From: Candidatus Siliceabacter maunaloa
GTDB taxonomy: Bacteria; Actinomycetota; Thermoleophilia; Solirubrobacterales; Solirubrobacteraceae
DNA: 64,000 nucleotides
Direction: 5' to 3'
NCBI GenBank assembly: GCA_024330185.1
Contig: JANDLV010000008.1
Coordinates: forward strand, 32,637-96,636
Of the stretch, positions 43,837 to 52,463 are shown piece after piece (the stretch's first letter is position 1; every line of letters begins with the position of its first letter). The position numbers were made by a program, and so were the translations under genes. The notes beneath the pieces were generated by a model. That model worked only from the letters and a program-made list of their open reading frames with translations, made no database searches and was not told where the DNA came from.

Positions 43837-44373
43837 TCACCTGACGAGCTCCTCGAGGCGGTCGTCGCCGTAGACGGTGATGCCGTCGCGCTCGAGGCAG
43901 GGGACGCCGACGACGCCGCGCGCGTAGGCGGCCTCGGTCGTCGCGCGCAGCTCGTCTTTGACGTCTTGGGTGATGGTGGGGTCGAGGCCGTGCTGGCGTG
44001 CGACGGCATCGGCTACCGCGGGGTCGGCGATGTCGACGCCGTCGACGAATCCGCTGTGGAAGATGGCCTGCATGACGTCGTGGGCGACGCCCGCTCGCTT
44101 GGCCAGGAGTGGCTACGCGCATGGGGTGCAGGGAGTTCGAGGGCCAGTTGAGTGGCCAGTTGATCGGCGGCAGGCCGTACAGGTCGGCGCGTCGCTCGCA
44201 CTCGGTCATCCCGTCGCGCGGGCGTCGGAGAGCCCCCAGGAGCCCGACCCGCGCAGCGCGAAGATCGCGCCGACGAGGACCGGCTCGAAGTCGGGGCGCT
44301 CGCCGAGCAGCGCCTCGGCCCGCGCGGCGGCGAGGTATGCGTAGGGCGACATGAGGTCGAGGTAGAGGACCAT
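43837..44373 (-). pseudogene. DsbA-family (2-hydroxychromene-2-carboxylate isomerase-like) protein, frameshifted
   Basis: Starting at ATG 44373 the sequence reads MVLYLDLMSPYAYLAAARAE and GAIFALRGSGSWGLS, then shifts frame near 44207 to TECERRADLYGLPPINWPLN. It shifts again near 44075 to reach QAIFHSGFVDGVDIADPAV and VVGVPCLERDGITVYGDDRL, ending at 43837. Together these match the thioredoxin-fold 2-hydroxychromene-2-carboxylate isomerase family, normally about 190 residues. Two shifts make the gene nonfunctional unless base calls are wrong. Confidence 0.75.
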
Positions 44374-44432
44374 CGGCACATCATGCCTGGGCCGACACCA
44401 CTGGGGCCGTTGCTGCTGGGTACGGTCGGGCT

Positions 44433-45200
44433 GTGACGATCGACCCTCGGGCTGCCTCCGGGTTCGCCGCGGCCGACGCCTACCAGCGCGGCCGGCCGAG
44501 CTATCCGAAGGAGGCGATCGACCGGCTGCTCGGGGCACTCCAGCTCAGCGAGTCGTCGCGCGTCCTGGATCTCGCGGCGGGCACCGGCCAGGTCGGCCGA
44601 GCGCTTCGCGGCCGCGTGGGCGTGGTGACGGCCGTCGAGCCCGCGGCAGCGATGCGCGCCGAGCTCGCAGGTGACCTGCCCCCCGAGGTGGTCGCGCTGG
44701 AGGGCACCGCAGAGGCCATCCCGCTCCCAAATGGGGCTGTGCAGGGTGTCGTGGTCGGCGAGGCATTTCACTGGTTCGACGTGCCCCGGGCGGCCCGCGA
44801 GATCGCTCGCGTGCTCACCGACGACGGCGGCACGGCGCTGCTGTGGAACGTCCCGACCTGGACCACCGCGGACACGCCCTGGCTGGAGGACTTTCGCCGC
44901 ATCGTCGCCGAGCACCGCCGGGCCGCCGGGGCCTATCCCGCCGGCGAAAACCGCTGGAGAGAGCAACTCGATGCCACCCGGCTCTTCGAGCCCCTCGTCG
45001 ACCATGAGGTCCCTCACCGTCATGTCCTCGGCGTGGGTGACTTCCTGGCTCTGGTCGCCTCGTGGAGCTGGATCGCCAACCTCCCCAGGACCCAGCAGAC
45101 GGCCGTCCTCACTGACGTCGAAGCGCTCATGCGCAGCGAGAAGCAGGTCGTCATCCCCTACCGCACCGAGGTCTACTGGACGCACCGGCGCGTCCCATGA
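44433..45200 (+). CDS. Class I SAM-dependent methyltransferase
   Basis: The 255-residue protein carries the SAM-binding motif VLDLAAGTGQVGRAL near residue 45 and the downstream VVVGEAFHWFDVPRAAREIARVL pattern of the UbiE/SmtA-like group. The substrate is unknown. The GTG start is supported by a -10 TACGGT (44421-44426) that ends 6 bases before it, with no Shine-Dalgarno sequence, suggesting a leaderless mRNA. It lies inside the block bounded by the inverted duplication. Confidence 0.87.
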   Translation: MTIDPRAASGFAAADAYQRGRPSYPKEAIDRLLGALQLSESSRVLDLAAGTGQVGRALRGRVGVVTAVEPAAAMRAELAGDLPPEVVALEGTAEAIPLPNGAVQGVVVGEAFHWFDVPRAAREIARVLTDDGGTALLWNVPTWTTADTPWLEDFRRIVAEHRRAAGAYPAGENRWREQLDATRLFEPLVDHEVPHRHVLGVGDFLALVASWSWIANLPRTQQTAVLTDVEALMRSEKQVVIPYRTEVYWTHRRVP

Positions 45201-45823
45201 GGCTGTCCCGCTCGCCTATCGGCAAACGGACACGGGCGCTTGGCGCTGGCGCGTGGAAGGATCTGGGTGTGGGTTCCCCGCAGACGCTGAGCGAGGCTGA
45301 CCGGCGGATCGTCGCCGGCGTGGGCGGCGGACTGCGCGGAGCGGGTACTGGCACTGTTCGAGGCGGAAGCTCCGCAGGACGGCCGCCCCCGTGATGCGAT
45401 CGTCCGAACGCGGGCTTTCGCTCGGGTGAGCTCGACGTAGCGGAGGAAACCCGCCACCGATTCAAGAACGGTGGTGCGGCTCGCGAGGTGAGCGCTCCCG
45501 CTGCTGCGGCCGCTCGAGCGGCCGGGCAGGCCGCAGCCATCCCCCACATGGGCGCGCACGCCCTGGGGGCCGCCGCATATGCTGCGAAGGCGGCTGGTCT
45601 GGCCGCGCCCGACCGGGCAGATGCCGTGACCGACGAGGTCCGCTGGCAGCTTGATCACATCTCCGCGGCGGCCAGAGCCGCCCTGCGACTGCTCCCACCC
45701 GTCGGCGAAAACCGGTCCGGCCCCCTGGGGCCGGGGCTCCTCGCGTCGGGGCTCCTGGGCAGGATCATCGGTGATCTCCAGGCCGGCCTCGCGGAGGCCG
45801 ACCGCCCTCAAGCGACAAAGTAG
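45197..45823 (+). pseudogene. Imm-5-like immunity protein, copy 2 (frameshifted)
   Basis: This copy has the full length: SPQTLSEADRRIVAG, RPRDAIVRTRAFAR, then in other frames GELDVAEETRHRFKNGGAA and AARAAGQAAAIPHMGAHALG, AAAYAAKAAGLAAPDRADAV and EVRWQLDHISAAARAALRLL, to a stop at 45823. It has a shift near 45318 not present in copy 1, and shares with copy 1 the shift that gives the false end FARVSST. Shared damage means the duplication happened after the gene had already broken. Confidence 0.65.
45217..45584. repeat. Inverted duplication, right arm (~360 bp)
   Basis: This is the opposite-orientation partner of 41303-41661; similarity begins at TATCGGCAAACGG and ends at GCCGCCGCATA. Arms of this length could support inversion of the intervening 3.5 kb by homologous recombination. 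Confidence 0.8.
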
Positions 45824-45906
45824 GCGTTCAGTCGGCCGGTGGACGATCCGTGTGTGGCACGGTCCCACCGTGATCGGCGCACGCAGGTCGGCGGTAGCCG
45901 GCCGGC

Positions 45907-46407
45907 TCAGCGCTTGCTATCGGCCGGCGGCGGGGGACGCTGGTGGTGGAAGTCGAGGAGCTGCTGGAGGAGCGTGACGAGCTCGGCTCGCTGGGCGGCG
46001 CTCAGCGGCTCGAGCAGGTCGTCCTGAGCTTCTTCGACGAGCTTCTCGAGCCGGTCGAGCGCTCGTGTGCCGGCGGCGGTGATGGTGATCGCGTTGCGGC
46101 GCCGGTCGTCGGGGTTGGGCGCACGGCGGATCAGTCCCTGGCCTTCGAGGCGGTTGAGCCAGGCAACCATGTCGCTGCGGTCGATCGCTAGGCGGCGGCC
46201 GAGCTCTGCCTGGCTGAGGGGCCCGAACTCCTGCAGGGAAGCCAGCAGCGCGTAATCGGTCCGCAGACCGGCGCGACCGAGGCGCGCGGCGACGAGGCGG
46301 TTGGCGCGCCCGGTGAGGTGGTTGATCAGCCAGCTGGGCAGCCGGCTCAACCGCTCGGGAGGGCCGCTCGGAGGCGCTTCGGTCGAGCGAGCGGGCACGG
46401 GTTCCAC
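45907..46407 (-). CDS. MarR-family transcriptional regulator
   Basis: The 166-residue winged-helix regulator has DYALLASLQEFGPLSQAELGR, RLAIDRSDMVAWLNRLEGQG and APNPDDRRRNAITITAAG, the wing and dimerisation pattern of MarR. It diverges from an FMN reductase gene. A perfect palindrome in the gap suggests it represses both directions until a phenolic or oxidant ligand binds. Confidence 0.9.
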   Translation of the reverse strand: MEPVPARSTEAPPSGPPERLSRLPSWLINHLTGRANRLVAARLGRAGLRTDYALLASLQEFGPLSQAELGRRLAIDRSDMVAWLNRLEGQGLIRRAPNPDDRRRNAITITAAGTRALDRLEKLVEEAQDDLLEPLSAAQRAELVTLLQQLLDFHHQRPPPPADSKR

Positions 46408-46462
46408 ACTAACTAACGCAGATCGTTGGTGTTCCCAATCTCTTTGCTGCTACCGTGGGAGC

Positions 46463-46476
46463 CACCAACGTTGGTG
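46463..46476. promoter_or_regulatory. MarR operator candidate (perfect 14-bp palindrome)
   Basis: CACCAACGTTGGTG is a perfect palindrome located 37 bases before the FMN reductase ATG. A weaker related pair (CTAACG...CGTTGG) lies about 35 bases further towards the marR gene. Confidence 0.7.
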
Positions 46477-46512
46477 CGCCCAACTAGCTGGCCCTCGAGA
46501 CAGGAACTCTGT

Positions 46513-47082
46513 ATGACCAAGGTCGCCATCATCACTGGAAGCACGCGCCCCGGCCGCAAGACCTACGACATCGCCGCCTGGGTCCTCGAGCACGCGCAAG
46601 CGCGCGATGACGCGAGCTTCGAGCTCGTGGACATCGCCGACTTCAACCTGCCCCACATCGACGAGCCCAGCCCGCCGATCTTGGGCGACTACCACCACCC
46701 CCACACCCGGCGCTGGGCCCAGACCATCGCGGCCTACGACGCCTACGTGTTCGTGACGCCCGAGTACAACCACTCGACGTCCGGCGCGCTCAAGAACGCG
46801 CTCGACTTCCTCTACGCGGAGTGGAACGACAAGGCCTGCGGCTTCGTCAGCTACGGCGTCGAGGGCGGCATCCGCGCGATCGAGCATCTGCGCCTCGTCG
46901 CCGCGGAGCTCAAGCTCGCCGACGTGCGCAGCCACGTCGCGCTCACCCTGGGAGCAGACATCGCCGACGGCCGGATCGACCCGACGAGGTCCCGGCAGGC
47001 GAAGCTGGACGCCATGCTCGACGACCTCGTCGCTTGGGGCAGCGCTCTGCGGGCCGTCCGCGACCCCCTCGCCGCGCGATGA
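46513..47082 (+). CDS. NADPH-dependent FMN reductase-family protein
   Basis: The 189-residue flavodoxin-fold protein has the phosphate-binding ITGSTRPGRKTYDIAAW start, then YDAYVFVTPEYNHSTSGALKNALDFL, the FMN/active-site region typical of azo- and quinone reductases. AGGAA lies just upstream of the ATG. It should reduce flavins, quinones or similar acceptors with NAD(P)H. It is coupled by an ATGA overlap to an antibiotic-monooxygenase-domain gene and diverges from marR, so it is likely part of a stress-response regulon. Confidence 0.9.
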   Translation: MTKVAIITGSTRPGRKTYDIAAWVLEHAQARDDASFELVDIADFNLPHIDEPSPPILGDYHHPHTRRWAQTIAAYDAYVFVTPEYNHSTSGALKNALDFLYAEWNDKACGFVSYGVEGGIRAIEHLRLVAAELKLADVRSHVALTLGADIADGRIDPTRSRQAKLDAMLDDLVAWGSALRAVRDPLAAR

Positions 47083-47792
47083 GCCTCCAGACCGACAAGC
47101 GCCCGTCCGACCGCATCGCCGTGCGCGACGAACGCGCCGGCGCCGTGATCGCGACCGTCTGGACGCTGCCGGCGCGGGCCGCGCAAGACGAGGCCGCCGA
47201 TGCGGCGCTGGCCGCGGTGAGCGCAGAGCCTGGTCTGGTGCGCACCAGCGTGTTCACGGGCGTCGACGACCCCACGGTCCTGCACCGGTCCCAGTGGGTC
47301 GACGCAGCGACGCGCGACGCGTTCATCGCACGCGGCGACGCGCGGCGGCGGAGCGGTGTGGACGCCGACGTGCCCGGAGCCACGCCCGACTGGCAAATGA
47401 GTGCAAGCCTGTACCGCAGCTTCGTCCCCGACGGAGATGCGGCGGCGGCCTGCCTCGTCGTGGTGCGTCAACCGCTGCAGCGCCCCGACGCTGCCCAACA
47501 GCGAAGCTGGGTCGACACCGTCATCACGGCGCTCGAGTCCGACACGGCGCCGGCGCCAGGTCTGCGCGCGGCCAGCTTCTTTGCGTCGGCGGACGGCAAG
47601 CATGTCCTCAACCTCGCCGAATGGGCCGACGCCGACGCGCACCGCAGCGCCTTGCGTCCCGTGGACTTCGGCCGCGGCGTCAGCCTCGGCACATCCCCAC
47701 AGTGGCGCGCGGCACGATCGCACCCCGGCGTCTGCCCCGAGCACGAGGTTCGCCGCTACGAGCTCTTCGGGGCGTGTGAGTTCCTGCGCTGA
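47079..47792 (+). CDS. Tandem antibiotic biosynthesis monooxygenase (ABM)-domain protein
   Basis: The 237-residue protein contains two ferredoxin-like ABM repeats. The first holds AVIATVWTLPARAAQDEAAD and TSVFTGVDDPTVLHRSQWVD; the second holds AACLVVVRQPLQRPDAAQQR and ASFFASADGKHVLNLAEWAD. ABM domains oxidise polyphenols without cofactor or serve as small binding modules. The start overlaps the FMN reductase stop as ATGA, so the pair is coexpressed; a quinone/quinol detoxification pair is plausible. Confidence 0.8.
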   Translation: MSLQTDKRPSDRIAVRDERAGAVIATVWTLPARAAQDEAADAALAAVSAEPGLVRTSVFTGVDDPTVLHRSQWVDAATRDAFIARGDARRRSGVDADVPGATPDWQMSASLYRSFVPDGDAAAACLVVVRQPLQRPDAAQQRSWVDTVITALESDTAPAPGLRAASFFASADGKHVLNLAEWADADAHRSALRPVDFGRGVSLGTSPQWRAARSHPGVCPEHEVRRYELFGACEFLR

Positions 47793-47866
47793 ACGCAGCC
47801 GCCAGGGGGTCGTGCCGCAGCGGGATCGCCCTGTGCGGTTCCGGACGCGCGTCTCGCGCGGGCTGC

Positions 47867-48397
47867 CTACAACTCGCGTTCGTAGTAGAGCATCTGGGTC
47901 TCGGGCCGCCCCTCCTTCTCGAGGTTGGTGAACCCGAGGCTCTCGTAGAGTCCTCGCGCCGCAGTGTCGTCGACGGCGGTGCCCAGCTCCATCGTGGTCG
48001 CCCCGTGCTCGCGCGCCACGTCCAATGTCGTCTCCATGAGCATCCGTCCGTGCCCCTCGCCCCTGCGGTCAGGCACCACGTAGAGCTCCTCCAGGTAGCA
48101 CGTCGGCGCGCCGGTGAGCAGGTATTCGCGAAAGCGCAGCTGAGCCACGCCGACGCGGGGCGGTCCGGCGAGCACGAACACGCTCAGATCGCCCGCGATG
48201 TGCTCGCGGACGCGAGGGACGAGGATCGCGGCGCCGGGCGTGTACTCCTCGAACTCCGCCTGGAAGCGATCGATCAGCTCCGCGACCTCTTCGGCGTCCG
48301 CTGTTTTGGCGACGCGGCTCGGCTCCGGCGGCGGAAGCATCGGAAACGAGGAGAGTAAGCGACGAGGCTGCCGCGCAGAGCGATCGCTCAGCGACAC
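47867..48397 (-). CDS. GNAT-family N-acetyltransferase
   Basis: The product (176 residues from the longest start, about 157 from an internal ATG near 48340) has the GNAT core LEELYVVPDRRGEGHGRMLMET, where R-x-G-x-G/A binds acetyl-CoA, and the late ARGLYESLGFTNLEKEGR motif. It transfers an acetyl group from acetyl-CoA to an amine that cannot be predicted. The internal start fits the family better because the first 20 residues are low-complexity. Confidence 0.85.
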   Translation of the reverse strand: MSLSDRSARQPRRLLSSFPMLPPPEPSRVAKTADAEEVAELIDRFQAEFEEYTPGAAILVPRVREHIAGDLSVFVLAGPPRVGVAQLRFREYLLTGAPTCYLEELYVVPDRRGEGHGRMLMETTLDVAREHGATTMELGTAVDDTAARGLYESLGFTNLEKEGRPETQMLYYEREL

Positions 48398-48415
48398 AGG
48401 TTCCGCATTGCGCGG

Positions 48416-49012
48416 TCAGGCGTCGATGGTCACGTGGCCGTTCTGGGTCGATACGCGCTCCAGCCAGCGACCCACGGATGGGTAGGCGGCGAGGTCGAAG
48501 CCCGCTTCGTCCGCGGCGTGTGTGTAGGCGTAGAGGGCGATGTCAGCGATCGAGTAGCGCTCGCCGACGAAGAACGTGCGGCCAGCCAGGTGACGGTCCA
48601 TGGCCTGCAGCGCCGCTTGACCGCCCGCCTGCTTGGACGCCATCTCCGCTTCGCTGGGCGGCGAGGTTGCGTAATGCAGCCAGAAGCGTAGGACCGCAAT
48701 GTTCGGCTCGTGGCTGTACTGCTCGAAGCACAGCCACTGGAGCACCTGCGCGCTCTCGTATGCGTCGGAGGGCAGGTAGGGCGTCGAGTCCGCGAAGTAC
48801 CACAGGATCGCGTTGGACTCAGCCAGGGCTCGGCCTTCGTCGAGCACCACCGTCGGAACCCGAAGGGCAGGGTTGAGGTCGCCAAGCACCTCCGAGCGGT
48901 TCGAGCGATCGACCACGCTGAGCTCGCAGCGCTCGTAGGCCAGGCCGAGATGGGCGAACAGCAGCCGGACCTTGTAGCAGTTGCCCGACACGCCGGAGTC
49001 GTAAAGCAGCAT
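48416..49012 (-). CDS. Glutathione S-transferase-family protein
   Basis: The 198-residue protein has the thioredoxin-like N-terminal domain (LLYDSGVSGNCYKVRLLFAH, RVPTVVLDEGRALAESNAIL) and the all-helical C-terminal domain (LAGRTFFVGERYSIADIALY) of the GST superfamily. The N-terminal SGNCYKVR corresponds to the catalytic Ser/Cys region. In an organism likely to use mycothiol, the thiol partner is uncertain. No operon partner is clear. Confidence 0.88.
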   Translation of the reverse strand: MLLYDSGVSGNCYKVRLLFAHLGLAYERCELSVVDRSNRSEVLGDLNPALRVPTVVLDEGRALAESNAILWYFADSTPYLPSDAYESAQVLQWLCFEQYSHEPNIAVLRFWLHYATSPPSEAEMASKQAGGQAALQAMDRHLAGRTFFVGERYSIADIALYAYTHAADEAGFDLAAYPSVGRWLERVSTQNGHVTIDA

Positions 49013-49120
49013 CGAGCCAAGGATGACACCGGAGTCCGTCGGCCACGTAAGCCGATCCGTCTCCGGAACGAGCAGCGCAGCATGAGGCGTCCGAGCGCAG
49101 AGGTACGTCCCCTTCGCAGT

Positions 49121-49666
49121 TCAGACGGGGCGCAAAGGCTCATGCCCGGCCGGAACGTGCTGCACAGCGACGAGCTCGCCTGCCGCCACGGCGCCGCCGG
49201 ATATGACGACAGCCATGACACCGGCCCGCCGGGTCAGCGTGCCATCCGGGGCGCGATCGAGCACCGCTTTCATCAACCCGCGATGCACGCCATCGAGCTG
49301 GGTGCACGGGTTGCGCAAACCGGTGAGTTCGACGATGGCGGTCGCGCCCAGGCGAAGCCTGGTGCCGACGGGCAGCTCAAGCAGGCCGATGCCCGCTGTC
49401 AGGATGTTCTCGCCCATCTGCCCAGCGCCGACGCGCATGCCGCAACTGGCGAGTTCCTCGTGCAGCTCGACGCCGAGAAGATGCACCTGCCGCAGGTTTT
49501 CCCAGTCGGGGTGAGCGCGCGCTCGCGAGCGATGCTGAACAGTGCGCCCGAAGTGGGCGTCACCGGCAACACCCAGGCCAGCCACGAGCTCGATCGACTC
49601 GCGCAGCGGCTTGAAGGGCCCGTGAGAAGGCCCCGCGCTGACAGACACGACACGCGCCTCCTGCAC
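49121..49666 (-). CDS. MOSC-domain protein (small, YiiM-like)
   Basis: The 181-residue protein has the MOSC beta-barrel pattern: VAGLGVAGDAHFGRTVQHR, RQVHLLGVELHEELA, then MGENILTAGIGLLELPVGTRLRLG and ELTGLRNPCTQLD with the conserved Cys. MOSC proteins are thought to handle activated sulfur or molybdenum cofactor-bound sulfur; the YiiM group reduces N-hydroxylated compounds. It is intact, unlike the other MOSC gene at 39780-40473. Confidence 0.85.
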   Translation of the reverse strand: MQEARVVSVSAGPSHGPFKPLRESIELVAGLGVAGDAHFGRTVQHRSRARAHPDWENLRQVHLLGVELHEELASCGMRVGAGQMGENILTAGIGLLELPVGTRLRLGATAIVELTGLRNPCTQLDGVHRGLMKAVLDRAPDGTLTRRAGVMAVVISGGAVAAGELVAVQHVPAGHEPLRPV

Positions 49667-49868
49667 GCAGCAAGACTACGTCGCGCAGCTGCCGGGCCGT
49701 GTCCCGCAAACGAGCCGCTTACGGCGCGCGCGACGTAGTCGGCGACCCACTCCGGAGGCACCCGCTCGGCGCCCGGTAGTCGTTCGGCTGTCGGCTGCGA
49801 CACCGCTATCACCGCGCGGCCCTAATACTCCTGTCGCGCCCGGTCAGCAACGAGGGAGACCGCCTCGC

Positions 49869-50768
49869 GTGCGGTCGTGCCCGTCGGCCGTCGTCGTCGA
49901 CGCGACACGCGGGTCGTGCGTCCCGCCCGGTGTGGTCGAGGTCTTGACCAACCCCGGCTCGCTGGTGCCGGCCTCTCAACGCATCGCCCGACACCTCGAT
50001 GCGATTCAGTCCAAGGTCAACTCGTCGGGGCTGCTCGCGGTCATCCACGGCAGGATCGACGCTACCGACTGGCTCGGCGTCGTCAAGCTCGAGCGCCAGC
50101 GCGGCGTGCATTTCGTCATCCGAGCCGAAGGCGACCGCCAGGTCGTCGACCTGGACCTGCTGCGCAATCTCACGCTCACCGACACCCGAAGGTGTTCAAG
50201 ACGGCGCTGTTGACCGCCCCCGCCGGCGGCGACGCTGAGGCCGTCACCGGGTCGGTCGCCGACGACCAGCGCGGCAGCGGCCACGGCACCCCGGTCGCCG
50301 GGTTCTTCCTCGGGGCATTCCTGGGCTGCAAGCCGCGCGAGCCGGCCGCCGAGATCACGTTCCGCTTCGTCAAGGCGGCCAACGCGTCATTCAACACCGA
50401 CGTCCCAAGCCCCGACGTCCCAAGCCCGGAGACGCGGGGACGCTACCAAGTCGCGCTGCTGGCCACGATGCAGTCGGCGTCAGCGACGGTCAACCCGCGT
50501 GAGTGGGCGGCCGAGCATCTCGAGAAGTCCGACCGTAACCCCTTCCTGGCCCGCGTCGAGGCGGCCGATATCGCGCCGACCGCGGCGTTCCCGAAGGACA
50601 CAAGCCGGGTGGGGTCTCGCAGTTCAGCATGAGCTTCAAGGAGGGAATGGTCCTCGTGGGCTCTCCGGAGGACCTCGAGCAGCGCGTGCACATTCCCTCC
50701 GACCGGAGGGACCCGACCGGCCGGTCGAGCTGCGCGACACGGTCAAGAGCGTGCTCGCCGGCAAGTAG
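49869..50768 (+). pseudogene. Nucleoid-associated protein (NdpA-like), frameshifted
   Basis: The sequence begins SAVVVDATRGSCVPP and ARHLDAIQSKVNSSGLLAVI, ending this frame at LLRNLTLTDTR. A second frame gives KTALLTAPAGGDAEAVTGSV, TPVAGFFLGAFLGCKPREPA and YQVALLATMQSASATVNPRE. A third gives MSFKEGMVLVGSPEDLEQRV, and a final stretch ends VELRDTVKSVLAGK. This layout matches the 37-kDa nucleoid-associated protein family. At least three shifts are needed, so it is decayed or miscalled. Confidence 0.6.
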
Positions 50769-50990
50769 TCCGGTGCCGTCACGACGTGGCGCTGCACTTA
50801 CTTTGACCTCGTCGGCGAGCGCCAAGTGCTGCCTCGCGGCGGCGAGGAGGAAGTAGCGGGCAGCGACGCCGGACGGGCTGCAGCAGCTCGCGAGCTCACC
50901 GCCCCCAGACATCCCGCTGGCGGATCCCTCTGCGGGTTGGTCCGCTGGAGGTCACGGCGACCATCGAGCCCGTCCGGCACGCTACGAGGC

Positions 50991-51482
50991 GTGTCCATCG
51001 TCATTCGTCGCCTGGAGGATGCTGACCTCGGGGCCGTGGTGGCGTTCTCGCTCGCGGCGTGGGCACCGGTCTTCGCCAGCCTTGAAGGGGTGCTGGGCCC
51101 GAAGGTCTACGGCCTCCTGTTCCCAGACTGGCGCTCCGCCCAAGCCAAGGCCGTCGAAGCGACCTGCAGGGCTGCGGAAAACGAAGTGTGGATCGCGGTC
51201 GTGGGCGATCGTCCGGTGGGTTTCGTCGCTTTCGGCTTCATCGATGAGGACGCCGCGGGCGAAGTCCACATGGTCGCCGTCGACCCAGCCCACCAAGGAG
51301 CGGGTGTCGGTGCCTCCCTCATGCGACACGCAATCGCCGAGATCGAAGCTCAGGGGGTCGAGCTCGCCGTCGTCGCGACCGGCGGCGACCCAGGCCACTC
51401 GCCCGCCCGCGCCCTATATGAGAAGCTCGGCTTCGAGCCCCTCCATCTCGTGAGGTACTACCGGGAGTGGGGATCGCCGTAA
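50991..51482 (+). CDS. GNAT-family N-acetyltransferase
   Basis: The 163-residue protein has the GNAT pattern: IVIRRLEDADLGAVVAFSLA, AAGEVHMVAVDPAHQGAGVG, SLMRHAIAEIEAQGVELAVV and ARALYEKLGFEPLHLVRYYR. The acetyl-CoA loop Q-G-A-G-V-G is intact. The GTG at 50991 fits the family start; the longer frame upstream is noise. The substrate is unknown, and no partner is visible in the surrounding decayed genes. Confidence 0.87.
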   Translation: MSIVIRRLEDADLGAVVAFSLAAWAPVFASLEGVLGPKVYGLLFPDWRSAQAKAVEATCRAAENEVWIAVVGDRPVGFVAFGFIDEDAAGEVHMVAVDPAHQGAGVGASLMRHAIAEIEAQGVELAVVATGGDPGHSPARALYEKLGFEPLHLVRYYREWGSP

Positions 51483-51697
51483 GGCAGCGGGTAGGTGTAT
51501 TCCCGCCTCGGTGAGCGCTTGACCCCACTAGCCCGCCCGGGTCACGACATGATCGGCCGCGCCCGCGAGTGAGCCACTAGCTCCCGCGCAGCGGCTTCGC
51601 GATCGTGCGTCGCAGCGGATCCTCGGCGAGACGGTCGAGCAGAGGCTCGCCGCGGTGGACACCGCGGCGTAGGTGCGCGGCCTGCGTCCTGAGTGCC

Positions 51698-52056
51698 ATG
51701 GCCCCAACTTCAGCGCACGACCTCTATCGCCGGTGGCTCGAGGAACTTTGGAACGGCGACCCGGGCGCGGCGTGGAACTTGGTCACCGACGACTTCGTCG
51801 GACACTGGCCCGACCGCGACGTCAGCGGCGCCGACGAGCTGGCCGCAATCATCGGTGAAAGACCCAGGCCATGTTCACCGAGTTGTTCTTCGAGCTTGCG
51901 GTCGGACCAATCGTCGAAGGCGATCTCGTCTCAGCACGCTGGATCGGTTGCGGCCGGACTTCTGAGGGACCGATGAGCTTCTTCGGTAACGACATCTTGC
52001 GTGTGCGCGACGGTCGCTTCGCCGAATACTGGGTCGCCTCGTCCGCTGGGTCCTGA
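51698..52056 (+). pseudogene. NTF2/SnoaL-like protein, frameshifted
   Basis: From ATG 51698 the product reads SAHDLYRRWLEELWNGDPGA and LVTDDFVGHWPDRDVSGADE, then shifts near 51860. The other frame continues AMFTELFFELAVGPIVEGDL and VSARWIGCGRTSEGPMSFFG to a stop at 52056. A single-base change restores a normal ~118-residue SnoaL-like protein. No partner genes suggest a substrate. Confidence 0.7.
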
Positions 52057-52097
52057 ACCCGCGAGCCGTTCGGCTTACGAGACGGCGGCCAATGCGC

Positions 52098-52124
52098 GCG
52101 CAACACCTATTGTTGCGCTACACT
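52098..52124 (+). promoter_or_regulatory. Operator and -10 of the Xre-RES toxin-antitoxin locus
   Basis: A perfect inverted repeat GCGCAACA-N5-TGTTGCGC (52098-52118) is followed directly by the -10 TACACT (52119-52124), 6 bases before the antitoxin GTG. The repeat is well placed for repression by the antitoxin or its complex. Confidence 0.7.
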
Positions 52125-52130
52125 GGTGGC

Positions 52131-52463
52131 GTGCCGGTGACGACCGCAGACAAGGTGGTGGCGCTGAGCCGGGACTTCGGCTCCCAGCGTCGGCTGGCTG
52201 AGCTGCTCGGGGTCAGCCCGGCGCAGATCACTCGCTGGCGTCGCGGCCAGGGGATCGACGACGTGAACGCCGAACGTGTGGACCTGCTGGAACTGGTGAT
52301 GGGGAATCTGTTGCGGCTCTATGCGACGGAGGCGGCCGAGCGCTGGCTGCTGGGCGCCAACCCGAGTCTGGGAGGTCGGCGTCCGCTCGATCTCATTCGC
52401 CACGGCGAGACCGGCCCGGTGCTCGACGCGATCGCGAGCGAGCGGGCCGGCAGCTTCGTGTGA
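52131..52463 (+). CDS. Xre/MbcA/ParS-type antitoxin
   Basis: The 110-residue protein has an N-terminal HTH (SQRRLAELLGVSPAQITRWR) and the C-terminal MbcA/ParS toxin-binding domain (AAERWLLGANPSLGGRRPLD). It should block the RES toxin's NAD-binding site and repress the operon. The GTG at 52131 is preferred over an ATG at 52092 because that ATG lies upstream of the operator; the -10 is 6 bases before the GTG, so the transcript is leaderless. Its stop overlaps the toxin start as GTGA. Confidence 0.9.
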   Translation: MPVTTADKVVALSRDFGSQRRLAELLGVSPAQITRWRRGQGIDDVNAERVDLLELVMGNLLRLYATEAAERWLLGANPSLGGRRPLDLIRHGETGPVLDAIASERAGSFV

